A stretch of DNA of 64,000 bases, from the NCBI RefSeq assembly GCF_035594125.1, contig NC_087171.1, positions 14,351,767-14,415,766 of the forward strand, given 5' to 3'. The notes under the pieces were generated by a model. It worked only from the letters and a program-made list of their open reading frames with translations. It made no database searches and had not been told where the DNA came from. The translations under genes and the position numbers were made by a program. Of this stretch, positions 35,086 to 45,665 are shown piece after piece. How positions within the stretch are numbered: position 1 is the first letter of the stretch; each line of letters starts with the position of its first letter. The stretch comes from Scylla paramamosain (taxonomy: Eukaryota; Arthropoda; Malacostraca; Decapoda; Portunidae).

Positions 35086-35225
35086 TCGGCAGTGTTTAGA
35101 TGTTGTATTATATTCCGCCCTCAGTGTTTGGTTTGTGTTTTGAAGATGTTTTTGTTCGTTAGTGTTTGCATATTGTTTTCTGTTTCTCTCTCAGTGTTTA
35201 GTCTGTGTTTTACAACTGTTTGGGT
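35086..35225 (+). repeat. Diffuse tandem duplication, 70-bp unit
   Basis: GGCAGTGTTTAGA/GTTAGTGTTTGCA, TCAGTGTTTGGTTTGTGTTT/TCAGTGTTTAGTCTGTGTTT and GAAGATGTTTTTGTT/ACAACTGTTTGGGTT pair at a constant 70-bp offset. It directly abuts the next inverted-repeat element. Confidence 0.8.
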
Positions 35226-35230
35226 TTTCC

Positions 35231-35429
35231 AGATTATTTTCAAAGGCCATATGGATGATTAGTCTTGGTCTTAATAGTTTTTTTTTTTCCCCGATTGATG
35301 ACGCAGAATCATCGTTAATCTATCACTAGAATCATGTAGACACTATTATTGAACTCTTGTAAAACGGCAGTAGCTTCCACTACAGCCTGTGAAAAGTAGT
35401 ATGATAAGAAGCCGAAACGCTGGAGGATG
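35231..35429 (-). mobile_element. Inverted-repeat element, variant copy 9
   Basis: Reverse orientation. GATTATTTTCAAAGGCCATA, TTAATCTATCACTAGAATCA, TTGAACTCTTGTAAAACGGC, CTTCCACTACAGCCTGTGAA and AGCCGAAACGCTGGAGGATG. The middle CCCGATTGATGACGCAGAAT shows it belongs with the 33.8-kb variant rather than the main form. Confidence 0.75.
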
Positions 35430-35733
35430 CCGACAGTGGGTAGAGCATCTGTGTGTTCGAGTGGGGAGTAGAGAACGAGAGTGAAACGGTCGATATTTCC
35501 AGGCATTCCCAGTTCAAGCACTTCAGGTCGGAATAAACGACCTCGCGACTGCCGCTAACTGACCATATGGCCTGGGACGCGATGCTCACTTCACGCGGTG
35601 GGTCGGGAGTCACTTCCACGTTGATGCCACCCAAGTTAATTCCTCCCATGAAAATCTCACCCTCAGTTACTCCCCATGGTAAAACTCTTCTAATCTATCA
35701 TAATAAATTGGTTTTGGGGGAAATCTTGTATGG

Positions 35734-35734
<1 letters not shown>

Positions 35735-35805
<71 letters not shown>

Positions 35806-35886
35806 CACGTATAGAGAGAGATGAGGCACGTATAGACAGGAATGAATATTTTAGACGAACTAACGAAAATATTTTTACAGTTACTA

Positions 35887-35951
<65 letters not shown>
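35735..35951 (+). repeat. (GA)n and (GT)n microsatellites
   Basis: GA 35735-35804, then two copies of AGGCACGTATAGA (about 25 bp apart), then GT 35889-35951. Confidence 0.95.
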
Positions 35952-35955
<4 letters not shown>

Positions 35956-36600
35956 CAGCGGAAGCGTGGGCATTAGGTCATCGCGGGGAGGCTGCGGGGT
36001 AATGTACGTGGGCCACCCGCGCCTCCCTTCTAAACGGTGGACGTGGCAGATAAGAATAAATGGCCCATTTGTTTTTGTGGCCGATATTGGTCACGAGAGG
36101 CCTAGAAGAAGTGCGGCGAGGGGCGGCCAGCGGCAGAGAGGAGGGGAGGCTGGAGGAAAACGAGGGGAGAGAGAGGGAGAGAGGAGAGAGTGGGCTGATG
36201 GGGAGAAGGTACGAGTGGGGAGGCCTATACGAATTGGAGGTGGGGTAAGAGGGGGGAGTGAGGTAGTTAAGAGAAAGACTAGCATTGAGAGGTAGGGAGG
36301 GAGAGAGGAGGGTAATGTTTGGGGAGAGGGCGGGACGAGGGGGAAGCGGGTGATGGAGGGGGAGTGAGGGGAGATGAAGTGTTGTCATAAGGGGATGAAG
36401 GGAGGCCAGTTGTCCGACGAAACTAACGAGGATGGGGAGGCAGGGGTGGAGAGGCAGGGGTGAGGGGAGGCAGGGATCGGTAGGCGTGGGTGAGAGGGGA
36501 TTTGGTTTGCCTCTCCCTCCCTCTCTCTCTTGCCCTGCCTCGCCCGCGTATCACAGCCACCATATGTAAATCCAGACACGGGGAGATGAAAAGAACCTGT
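35952..36600 (+). repeat. G-rich purine tract after a GC-rich patch
   Basis: CpG-containing sequence at 35952-36140 is followed by GGGGAGGAG/GGGAGTGAG-type DNA to about 36480. In 36420-36480 a GGGGAGGCAGGG motif repeats three times about 24 bp apart. Ser/Pro antisense frames are artefacts. Confidence 0.7.
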
Positions 36601-36613
36601 GAAAGTTAGTTAT

Positions 36614-36616
<3 letters not shown>

Positions 36617-36673
<57 letters not shown>

Positions 36674-36687
36674 GAGAGAGAGAGAGA
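36617..36687 (+). repeat. (GA)n microsatellite
   Basis: About 33 units with one GAC interruption near the right end. Confidence 0.95.
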
Positions 36688-36790
36688 CTTCGTTATCAGA
36701 GGTTGCTAATGCAGTGAAGACTAGACAAATTTATGGAGAAGAATGATAAATGAACATACATAGATATTTACGCAATGCATGACACAACCA

Positions 36791-36801
36791 CATACATACA
36801 T

Positions 36802-36834
<33 letters not shown>

Positions 36835-36837
36835 TAG
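36791..36837 (+). repeat. (CATA)n-(CAGA)n tetranucleotide repeat
   Basis: Three CATA units change to nine CAGA units. Confidence 0.92.
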
Positions 36838-37019
36838 ACGGCCGGACGCATTCACAACATCCCCACTGGAAGTAATGCTCAGTCTCACTTGTACATAACT
36901 CCCAAAATAAGGAATATGATAAAGCACACAGCGTCTCCCTCCCCTCTCACTCTCTCCCCTCACGCAGAAAAGAAAAGACAATCTGACGGAAATGTACTTA
37001 TAAGAAGACAGAATGACAG

Positions 37020-37704
37020 ACAAATAATGGAGCAAGAAGGGAGAGAGGGAGAGGGAGATAAGAAGGGAGGAAACAGAGTGATATTTGCTTCAGGAGATGA
37101 CAGCGTAAAGAAGGAGGAGGAGGAGGAGGAGGAGGAGGAGGAGATGGAGGAGGAGGATAAATATATGCATAACAAAAGTAAAAGTAGGCGGAGAAACGGA
37201 AGCGACGAGAAAGAAGAGGGGGAGGAAGAGGAGGAAGAGAAGAATGGAGAAGAAAAAGAGATAATAAAAGAAAATTAAGGAAAATGGAAATATACTCTTG
37301 GTACTCGAAGAAGAGGAACAGAGTAAATTGAGAAGGGATAAAGAAAAAGACGAAGAAAAAGAGGAAGAAGAGGAAGAATAAAAAGAAGAAGAAGAGGAAT
37401 AAAAATAAGAAGAGGAAGGAAATATTTATACTTGTTAGTTGAGGAGGAATCAAACGTAGGACTAGACAAATAAAGAAGGAGAGAAGCAGGAAGAGGTGTG
37501 AAAAGAAGACGAGGGAGAGAAGTAGTAGTAGTAGGAGGAGGAGGAGGAGGAGACCTAACACATTCTAGGGACGCCCTGAGAAGTGTTCCCCTGGGTCTCA
37601 GTCTCTCCTTCAAACGCCTCCAGAGGGAAGGAAAAAAGGGAGTTAGGGGCAGGAAGGAAGGGAATGGAGAGAGAGAGAGAGAGAGAGAGAGGATGAGAGA
37701 GAGA

Positions 37705-37756
<52 letters not shown>

Positions 37757-37960
37757 GAAGGAAAAGGTAAGGAGGGATTAGAGGAGAATAAGGGAGGGAA
37801 GGGATAAAAGAGAAGAATTTTACGAGGAGGAGGGAGGAGAAGAAGAGGGTTGCAGAGGGAAGCGAAATAATGGATGAGGAGGAGGAGGAGGAGAAGAAAA
37901 CGAAGGAGAAAGAGGAGGAGGAGGAGGAGGAGGAGGAGGAGGAGGAGAGTTAGCGGATCG
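37020..37960 (+). repeat. Long purine-rich tract with (GGA)n and (GA)n cores
   Basis: About 940 bp mostly A/G on the plus strand, broken by a mixed segment at 37553-37615. Cores: GGA 37109-37144, GGA 37530-37553, GA with GATG interruptions 37666-37752, GGA 37907-37945. One plus-strand frame is Glu/Lys-rich; none is accepted as coding. Confidence 0.85.
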
Positions 37961-38031
37961 GTAAGGAATAAGAACGAAATGAGAAGTATAATGTTGGAAA
38001 GAGAAGCAGTAAATAAGACATAAAAAGGAAC

Positions 38032-38036
<5 letters not shown>

Positions 38037-38075
<39 letters not shown>

Positions 38076-38267
38076 GTTGACAGGTGGCCACAGTTGTAAA
38101 TATACGCTACAAGGAAAAAGGATAAGAAAATGGATAGGACAAACTTAGGGAAGAAAAGTAATGGAAGAAGTAATGTTTGCAGAGAGAAAAGTTTGACGTC
38201 TGACCAAGTGCGTTGTTTCAGCGAGAATAAAATGACTGGGGGAAAAAAAAAGAAAGACAATAAACAT

Positions 38268-38357
<90 letters not shown>
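38037..38357 (+). repeat. (GT)n and (GA)n microsatellites
   Basis: GT 38037-38075 and GA 38272-38357, about 200 bp apart with AT-rich spacer. Confidence 0.95.
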
Positions 38358-38358
<1 letters not shown>

Positions 38359-38716
38359 GAAAAATGAATGATGCAAACCAGAAAGGGGAAGAAAAAAAAT
38401 ACGAATAGCAAACGCGAGCGGAAAGAGAGAAGAAAGGAAACAAATCACAATAACAAACGAATGTCGCTTCGCTGAGGTAAACAAAATGGAAAAAAAAAGG
38501 ATGAAAGAAAACTGAAACTGAAAAGGACGCGGCGTGAAATATCGTAAAAGTGTGACAGGGAACGTATGAAATGTTTTTGTAACGTGTGCTGGCGGTAGTG
38601 GAAGAGGAGGAAGAGGAGGAGGAAGAGGAAGAGGAAGAAAAGGAGGAGGCGTGTGTAGATGGGTATGAATATTTAAAAAGAGTGAAATGGTTTGGCGAAA
38701 TGTTTTCCTGTTATTA

Positions 38717-38717
<1 letters not shown>

Positions 38718-38796
<79 letters not shown>

Positions 38797-38797
38797 C
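38718..38797 (+). repeat. (GT)n microsatellite, about 40 units
   Basis: Perfect run. It is preceded by GGAAGA purine DNA (38600-38650) and followed by pyrimidine-rich DNA. Confidence 0.97.
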
Positions 38798-39038
38798 CTT
38801 ATTCGCAACTTATTCTTCCTGTTACATTTCCTTGAATATTTCTCAACTTTCCTCACTCTTGTCCTTTCCTGTCACCTCTTCTCCTCCCTTCCCCTCTCTT
38901 TTCATTCCCCTCCCAAATACATCGTTAATACGGTATCTCTCTCCCCCTTCTCTATCCTTCTCTTCTTCCTCTCTTCCTCTACCCTTATCCCTTCAACAGT
39001 CTGCTCTCTCTCTCTCTCTCTCTCTCCTCTCTCTCTCA

Positions 39039-39075
<37 letters not shown>

Positions 39076-39077
39076 CT

Positions 39078-39110
<33 letters not shown>

Positions 39111-39300
39111 CGTCCTTCACCCCACCTCCCTCTCCAATCCGGTATACAAACTGCTATTCCTATACCGTATTGTTTTGCACTCATTCCTCTTTCTCCTTAT
39201 TCTGTTCCCTTCTCTCCTGCCTCTCTTTTCCTCCTCCTCCTTCTGGTACTGTCTCTCTCACCTTTCATTCTTCTCCTCCGTCCTTCTCCTCCTGGTCTAC
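38798..39300 (+). repeat. Pyrimidine-rich tract with interrupted (CT)n
   Basis: A CT array at 39002-39110 is broken by CCT, CAT and CTTCT steps at intervals, consistent with decay of one long tract. Ser/Leu frames are artefacts. Confidence 0.83.
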
Positions 39301-39424
39301 ACATCCATGCCAAAGTACGCCATTCAGCTGTTGCATACTGTCAATTCTTTTTTAATTCCGACGGTAATTGCTTCTGATTTGAATACATTTCGACCGTTTT
39401 ATGTCATTATCTTGGTACTGGTGC

Positions 39425-39469
<45 letters not shown>

Positions 39470-39583
39470 GGGCTCATCCATGTGTGTTTTTTATGTTTTT
39501 TTTTTTCCAGCCGTCCTTTGGGTACTATACGTATTCATGAAATATTATAATGGTATTGTGATTCTGAATAAGGAAAGAAATAG

Positions 39584-39622
<39 letters not shown>
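39425..39622 (+). repeat. Two (GT)n microsatellites
   Basis: GT 39425-39468 and GT 39585-39622. Between them is TTTTTTTTTCCAG, a strong splice-acceptor look-alike ending at about 39510 with no supported exon. Confidence 0.94.
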
Positions 39623-39623
<1 letters not shown>

Positions 39624-40060
39624 TAGACGCGGAACAACGGCGAGTATGTGGAGGAGAGGAGGAGGAGGAGGAGGAGGGAGAGGAAGGGAGGTGATTTAAG
39701 TGGGTGGGTTGGGTAGGTGGGCATAAGAACGGGCGATGGCTGGACTGAGATAGGGTAGTTTGGCAGATGGGCGGGCAAGGGAAGCGGGGTGGTGGGTGAA
39801 TGGGTGGAGTGAATGTATGGCAGTGTGGGTGATATGCTGAAGGGGTTTGATGGGTAGGGCAGATGAAGAAGAGAGGGAGAGAGGTCGACCACACACACAC
39901 ACACACACACACACCACACACACGCCGGCTGTAGGTAATTTGGTCCAAGTTGGAAATCATTAAGAAACTTGTAATGTAGATCAAATATTAAAGTTGCCTT
40001 CTTGTCTAGCCACGTGGATGACAGCCTGCCTGCCTGCCTGCCTGCCTGCTTGCCTTGTCC
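39623..40060. repeat. G-rich DNA with (GGA)n, (CA)n and (CCTG)n
   Basis: GGA 39659-39680, GGGTGGGT-type drift to 39860, CA 39892-39923 and (CCTG) about six units 40025-40050. Confidence 0.72.
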
Positions 40061-40240
40061 ACCCCACCTCGCCCCTCTGCTCCGTCCCTTGCACTTAACC
40101 ACGCATTCGCTCTTTACTGTTAGAGGCGGTGACAGGGAGGAAGATGTACATTAGTCAAAGGGAGTCATGTGTCCGCCTGAGTTTTGTATGGGTGTGACTA
40201 ACGTGACTATTCGCATATTCATATTTTAACTTAACTTGTC

Positions 40241-40423
40241 ATGTGGGTTCATAGTATACATCACTTTCCGAAAGAGGAGTTTATTGATGCTTTGAAAGAA
40301 GGTATACGAGTGGTGGGGTTTGAGTTTGACAGAATAGAAGTGATAGGATGTCACTGGCCTCTAACGGGAGCAGCTCAAGAAATGATAACAGTAGTGAACA
40401 TGAATTTCCTTAAAATCACTTAA
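40241..40423 (+). CDS. Unassigned 60-codon frame, doubtful
   Basis: Reads from ATG as MWVHSIHHFPKEEF onward to a stop. Unlike most frames in this window it has balanced composition with charged and hydrophobic residues and no simple repeat. I recognise no domain. There is no splice-site or promoter support, and a frame this short arises easily by chance. It could be a small gene, an exon fragment, a transposon remnant or nothing. Confidence 0.12.
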   Translation: MWVHSIHHFPKEEFIDALKEGIRVVGFEFDRIEVIGCHWPLTGAAQEMITVVNMNFLKIT

Positions 40424-40519
40424 AATCCGTTCTAGCCTTCATTGGTTTAGTTAGTTGCAAATGCGTCACACTGGTTATATGATATCAGTATTTATTAAGG
40501 GGTTAGAGTGTTACTAATA

Positions 40520-40527
40520 TCTCTCTC

Positions 40528-40615
<88 letters not shown>

Positions 40616-40822
40616 CAGCCACCCCTTTGCACTGCACTCTGGTGTGTAATCACGGCTCCAAATAAATAACACAATGGGAATCAACTTTATTCCGCTGAAA
40701 ATAAAATAATGAACGATTTAAATCAATATTATAGTATATCACACGCCGCTATAACCGACACATCACACACACACACACCCACACACACATATATACACAC
40801 AGACACACAGACACACACACAA
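40520..40822 (+). repeat. Interrupted (CT)n and (CA)n
   Basis: CT 40520-40613 with CAT and CCT interruptions; CA 40764-40822 with CCCA, TATA and CAGA interruptions. Confidence 0.92.
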
Positions 40823-41475
40823 AACATCTCATTCCCCACCCACAATGTCGAGAAAAAAATTATGAAAAATAGAAACACAGGAACAGTGAGACGCTGCACG
40901 TTCACTGGCTCGCCCCTAACAGTCCTCCAGAACGATGACACTTTACAATTTGGAACACAATGGAAGGAGTGCGTTGTCCTGGGCGGTGAAGGACGGCCAC
41001 GGACACCTACACGAACACAACCACGGGCGGGGAACAAGGGAGAGGCAGTAGGTAGATAGGTAAGGTAGTTAAACAGAGGACACCTTTCCATCCACCTGAA
41101 GGAAAGAGAGGTATGGAGGAAGTAATAATGGGAATAGGGGCTTTATATAGGTGGACGAGAGGCGCCGCTCCACTGGTCAGGTGAGTTGTTGTGGCCTGTG
41201 TTTGACAAGAGTTATTTTCCTGCCAGGTGAACTGAGCTGAGTGTGGCTGCCTAGCTGGCTGGCTGGCTGGCTGGGAGGAGGACAGGCGGGGTGGCGGGAC
41301 GGAGTGAGGTTGGGAGGCGGGGAGGGAGGAGAGTGTCCAGGTGTGCGCCAGGCTGGACCACACCTGAGTATTGTGTGTCGAGACTCAATTAATAGGGGTT
41401 TAATTTTTTTTTGTATTATTTTTGTATTACGTATGATTTTTGTGACATTTTTTATTAGAAAGTGGTGATATGGTG
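40823..41475. other. Unique sequence, no gene recognised
   Basis: A (CTGG)n tract lies at 41251-41275. Donor-like CAG|GTGAGT occurs near 41178 without exon support. Confidence 0.4.
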
Positions 41476-41506
41476 TTACTACTACTACTTCTACTCCCTC
41501 CTCCTC

Positions 41507-41559
<53 letters not shown>

Positions 41560-41560
41560 G
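41476..41560 (+). repeat. (CTA)n with CCT interruption
   Basis: CTA units, a short CCTCCTCCTC break, then about 17 CTA units. Confidence 0.93.
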
Positions 41561-41710
41561 CCATTGTTATTGTTGTCCTCGTTCTCATTAGCGGGAGCGG
41601 GACACGTGTGGGTCTTGACAGTCCGTGTGTTTCGGATCCCGTATCAAGTGGTGGGCCGGATTCGGGTGAAAAACTTAATCCGGCTCATATTCACTTGAAC
41701 ATCTGTGCGT

Positions 41711-41741
<31 letters not shown>
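41711..41741 (+). repeat. (CT)n at the 5' junction of the LINE
   Basis: About 15 perfect CT units that stop exactly where the LINE sequence begins. The CT tract on the far side of the LINE suggests both are halves of one array. Confidence 0.93.
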
Positions 41742-41744
<3 letters not shown>

Positions 41745-43178
41745 GTTGCACAATATTTGACTTGTATTATAAATACGTCCATAGTTACCGGTGTGTTTCC
41801 TGACGCCTGGAAGCATGCAATAGTAGTACCAATCTTTAAAAATGGAGATGTTGATAATGTTAGTAATTATCGGCCAATCTCACTTCTCCCACATTTTATC
41901 TAAGATACTAGAAAAAAATTATTGCAAATCAATTGGCAAATTACTTAGAGGACAAAAAACTTTTATCCAACAGCCAGCATGGTTTCAGGCGTCATCTGTC
42001 TACTGAGACAGCATTGACAGTGATTACTGATAAAATATATAAAAATATGGACCAGAAAAAAATATCTTTACTTACTCTATGTGATCTGTCTAAAGCATTC
42101 GACAGTGTTAATCATAACATTCTGATACAAAAATGTGTTCAGCTCAAAATTGATCCCTTGTGGTTTAGCAGCTACCTGAAAAATAGAACTCAGTCAGTAC
42201 GTGTAAAGAATTCAACATCAAAGAAAAAAAGTATACATTTTGGAGTTCCACAAGGGTCAGTTTTTAGGCCCAATTCTATTCAACATCTTTGTCAACGACT
42301 TGATTGTAAAGGTTAAAAATTGTCTCGTGGTACAATACGCCGACGACACACAGTTTCTGCACTCCAGCTACACTAATGAACTACCTCGTCTAATCAGGGA
42401 CACTGAAGCAACCATAAAGTGTATAAAGAATTATTTTCTCACTAATGGTTTAATGTTGAATACAGGTAAAACCCAATGTATCCTCATTGGAAACAGACAA
42501 CTTCTGGCACAGGTTCCTCCTAATATTGTGATACAAATAGATGGGGACACCATCATCCCAAGTAATTATGTTAAAAATCTAGGTGTGTACATGGACCGTT
42601 TTATGCTCTTTGATAAACACACTGATGAAATGAGTACAAAAAGTAGTCGGTTTATTAACTGTTTTTAAGCCGTATAAGTAAGAGTCTTGACAAACCCTCC
42701 CAGAATACTTGTTGTGCAGACAATTATACTCAGTTTTGATTAACTATTGCATCAGAAATATGGGGCACCACAAACTTAACAGTAATAAATAAGACTCAAA
42801 AACTACAAAATTTTTGCCGCAAAACTCGCTATGGGAGGTGCAAGAAAATTCGATCATGCTTCACCAATAATACAAAAACTTGGGTGGCTAAAAATTATCA
42901 GAAAAGTATCAAACTGGAGATGTGTACCACAGTTTTTAAGATACTAAATGGTCTTTCATCCAGATTGGTATAAGAAATTTTTAACTGTTCATGAAACAAC
43001 AGATAGTTCAACACGACAGCAGAGTTGCTTATTTATACCAAAGACTCGAACAGATACCGGTGCCAGAAGTTTGGATGTGACAGGCCCAAAAATGTGGAAC
43101 AGTCTGCCTTCTGATGTTACTAGCGCTGTCTCTGTGTCCAGTTTTAAAAATAGACTCACTCGATATCTTTTAAAATAG
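41742..43178 (+). pseudogene. Broken LINE reverse transcriptase reading frame
   Basis: In order: FPDAWKHAIVVPIF and NYRPISLLP (fingers) up to about 41890; QHGFRRHLSTETAL near 41965; motif A with the metal-binding Asp in CDLSKAFDSVNH near 42080-42114; motif B GVPQGS near 42243; motif C YADD at 42336-42347; then a thumb-like region; and near 43090 GPKMWNSLPSDV and FKNRLTRYLL before a stop at about 43176. The catalytic aspartates remain, but the frame is broken repeatedly: near 41895-41920 (two small indels), near 42260 (extra T), near 42663 (extra T), and at least once more at 42740-42950. Small indels dominate, as expected for neutral decay. It cannot encode an active enzyme. Confidence 0.92.
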
Positions 43179-43374
43179 TGTTTTTAATATTACTATGTTT
43201 TTAGTTTCTACATTTATTCCATTTTATATTATGACTTCAATTTACTTTTCCTATATGAATAGTTTTAATATGTAGACACAACCAACCATATGGTTCTAGG
43301 TTAGAGTATAAAATACTACTATACCCAATCGTTCCTCACACTATGTAAAATGAATAACCCACTGTTCAAGTGGA

Positions 43375-43380
43375 AATAAA
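43375..43380 (+). terminator. LINE polyadenylation signal AATAAA
   Basis: AATAAA sits directly before the (TTA)n tail of the LINE. It is followed by GTTATTATT rather than poly-A, so this lineage ends in a simple repeat. Confidence 0.75.
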
Positions 43381-43409
43381 GTTATTATTATTATTATTAT
43401 TATTATTAT

Positions 43410-43410
43410 A

Positions 43411-43461
<51 letters not shown>

Positions 43462-43525
43462 ACGCCTCCCCACCTTCCAGCACTCAACACCACATTATCA
43501 CCCTTTTCTCCTCCCCCTCTTCCCA

Positions 43526-43613
<88 letters not shown>

Positions 43614-43635
43614 GAGCCAATCCCCCTTGATGAAT

Positions 43636-43710
<75 letters not shown>
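43410..43710. repeat. (CT)n, (CT)n and (GA)n cluster after the LINE
   Basis: CT 43410-43459 (one CCT break), CT 43531-43609 and GA 43639-43710 (one GCGA break). The second CT and the GA arm are complementary and only about 30 bp apart, allowing a stem of about 35 dinucleotides. Confidence 0.96.
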
Positions 43711-43711
<1 letters not shown>

Positions 43712-43750
43712 ATAACATGACAGTTTAATTATACTTCACGTTTAAACGTT

Positions 43751-43905
43751 TCCTCCTCCTCCTCCTCCTCCTCCTCCTCCTCCTCCTCCTCCTCCTCTCC
43801 CTCTCCCTCCCCCTTTCCTTTTCCCTCCTCCTCCTTCTCCTCCTCCTCCTCCTCCTCCTCCTCCTCCTCCTCCTCCTCCGCCTCCTCCTCCTCCTCCTCC
43901 TCCTC
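43751..43905 (+). repeat. (CCT)n trinucleotide array
   Basis: Two CCT blocks of about 16 and 26 units, separated by CTCCCTCTCCCTCCCCC-type sequence. The antisense frame is poly-arginine. Confidence 0.94.
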
Positions 43906-44315
43906 GTTTCAATCTTCAACACCCTCCCTATAACTTCCCACCTCCCTTATTCTCTCCACACACACTCCCGTCTCCCCCTTTCTCCCCATCTTTCCTCCCC
44001 ATCCCCATCTTCCACCTCCCTAACAACACCTTTACCCTCTCCTTCTGTTCTCGACACGTGTTCTACCTCTCTCCCCTTCCCCCCTCTCCTCCACCTCTCC
44101 CTTCACCTCCCTCTTAAGCCTCCCCACTCTCTCGCATCATCTCCCCCGGCAAGGTCTCTCTCTCTCTCCCTCTCTCTCTCCCTCTCTCCCTCTTTCCCTC
44201 CCTCTTCAGATCACGAACATGTGGCGCCTAATCCCCATCACTGATCTCAGCTGCGGTGGTGTGGTGCCTACCTCATCAAGGGACGCGCCACAATAAGCAG
44301 GATTTTGTTGTTGTG

Positions 44316-44319
<4 letters not shown>
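43906..44319 (+). repeat. Pyrimidine-rich DNA
   Basis: C/T-rich with CTCCCC and CACCTCCC words to about 44215, then about 100 bp of mixed sequence. No gene seen. Confidence 0.7.
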
Positions 44320-44394
<75 letters not shown>

Positions 44395-44453
44395 TATTTT
44401 TATGAGTTCATTCGAGTTATTATTCCATTAAATATATCTTTTTGATGTTTTTT

Positions 44454-44528
<75 letters not shown>
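44320..44528. repeat. (GA)n and (CT)n inverted pair
   Basis: GA 44320-44393 and CT 44457-44528, perfectly complementary, about 63 bp apart. Confidence 0.97.
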
Positions 44529-44531
<3 letters not shown>

Positions 44532-44599
44532 ACTAATTAGCGGTAGATAAAGAAATAAAACAAGGAAGAGAGTGAAGTAGGTGTGGGAGATGAGAAGTG

Positions 44600-44930
44600 G
44601 AGGACGAAATAGAGACGGAAAACATAAGAGAAAAAAAATAACGAAAATATAGAGGAAGCAGGAAGAGATGCGACGGTTAAAATCAGAAAATAGGAAGAAC
44701 GAATAAGAAAATAAGAGAAAATAACAACCACAGAGATTCAGGGACCACGTAAATATTTCAAACGAAACGGAGACTGGAAGAAAAATAAAGACACTGAAGA
44801 GGAAAGAGGAAAAATGGCAACGTAAATACGAGGAAATAGGAACAACAAATAAGAATTAGAAGAAAATAACATCCATGGAGATTCGGGGGAAAAACATAAA
44901 TAATTCAACATCGAACGAATAAACATAACG
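44600..44930 (+). repeat. Tandem duplication, 146-bp spacing, A-rich
   Basis: AAATAGGAAGAACGAATAAG near 44689 pairs with AAATAGGAACAACAAATAAG near 44835. AGAGAAAATAACAACCACAG pairs with AGAAGAAAATAACATCCATGG, AGATTCAGGGACCACGTAAA with AGATTCGGGGGAAAAACATAAA, and TTTCAAACGAAACG with TTCAACATCGAACG. A weaker third block may lie near 44606. Confidence 0.83.
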
Positions 44931-45308
44931 AAACAGGCTGAAAAACCTTGCTTGTGTAACACCAACCCACCTTAACCATAATGTAGGACCCAGAATTACA
45001 TTATTACATTACACGCTATCCCTGCACTCCCCCCTCCTCCTCCTCCTCCTCCTCCTTGCTGATGACATACGTTCCATCGGTGAAGTTTAGCCAAGTGTTT
45101 TCCAGGGTTTTAGTAGCGCTGTGGCCTGTAGGTTGTCTGGCCACGGCTGTTTCCTTGTCGATATGTTTTTTGTGAGAATTATGGTATTGCTTCAGCGTAG
45201 GTACTCTGAGAAAAGTGCCAACTGAAAAAGAATGCTAGAGAATGGTACGGAAATACATGTCACAGGAGAAATGGTGTACAGGAGTATTATGTCGTAGGAA
45301 TGTACTAT
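44931..45308. other. Unique sequence, no gene recognised
   Basis: Contains a CCT tract at 45030-45056. Nothing else identified. Confidence 0.4.
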
Positions 45309-45665
45309 GTTAGGTTAGGTTAGGTTAAGGTTAGGTTAAGGTTGGTTGGATGGGTAGAAATGGAAGGGAAGGGAAGGGAAGGGAAGGGAAAGGAAGGGAA
45401 TAAATGATCTACTTAGGTGAGGTTAGGTTAGGTTGGATAATATTAGGTTTGGTTGTATGGATAGAAGTGGAAGGCAAGCGGAGGGAAAGCAAGGGAATAG
45501 ATTACTAGTTTGAGTTACGTTCGGCTTTGTTAGTCTATGTTATGTTAGGTTAGGTTACGTTAAGTCCGGTTAGGCTGTAGTAGCTCAGGTTAGGTGAGGG
45601 TAGGTTAGGTTAGGTTAGGTTAGGTTGGGGTATAATATGTTATGTCATATTAGGTTAAGGTACAT
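45309..45665 (+). repeat. Interstitial (TTAGG)n telomere-type array
   Basis: Runs of GGTTAGGTTA, the arthropod telomere unit, mixed with variants TAAGG, TTACG and TTGGG. The best run is at about 45600-45626. Inside it, a (GGGAA)n stretch at 45362-45400 and a block GGTTGGTTGGATGGGTAGAA recur about 107 bp later as GGTTTGGTTGTATGGATAGAA, followed by drifted GGAAGG sequence, so a larger composite unit was duplicated. Degeneracy argues for an old internal array, not a living chromosome end. Confidence 0.9.

Larger units (their letters stand above)
41742..43409 (+). mobile_element. 5'-truncated non-LTR retrotransposon (LINE) relic
   Basis: A LINE fragment covers the reverse transcriptase region, the C-terminal region, a 3' UTR of about 200 bp, a polyadenylation signal and a (TTA)n 3' tail of nine units (about 43382-43409). 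The 5' part (ORF1, endonuclease and the start of the transcriptase) is missing, as is usual after incomplete target-primed reverse transcription. The protein resembles the Jockey/CR1-type group of LINEs by its SNYRPISLL, AFDSVNH, GVPQGS and YADDTQ motifs; the exact clade is not decided here. CT dinucleotides flank both ends, implying insertion into a microsatellite. Confidence 0.93.

Noticed and set aside
36248..36262. TGAGGTAGT word matching a let-7 seed region
   Set aside because: Only about nine bases agree, in G-rich low-complexity DNA, with no hairpin.
39487..39540. Strong splice-acceptor look-alike (T-run, CCAG) followed by a short frame
   Set aside because: Only about ten codons to a stop and no upstream donor or exon; T-runs followed by CAG are frequent in this AT-rich DNA.
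40241..40423. Frame with protein-like composition considered as a gene
   Set aside because: Too short, no domain and no splice or promoter support; listed only as a doubtful feature.
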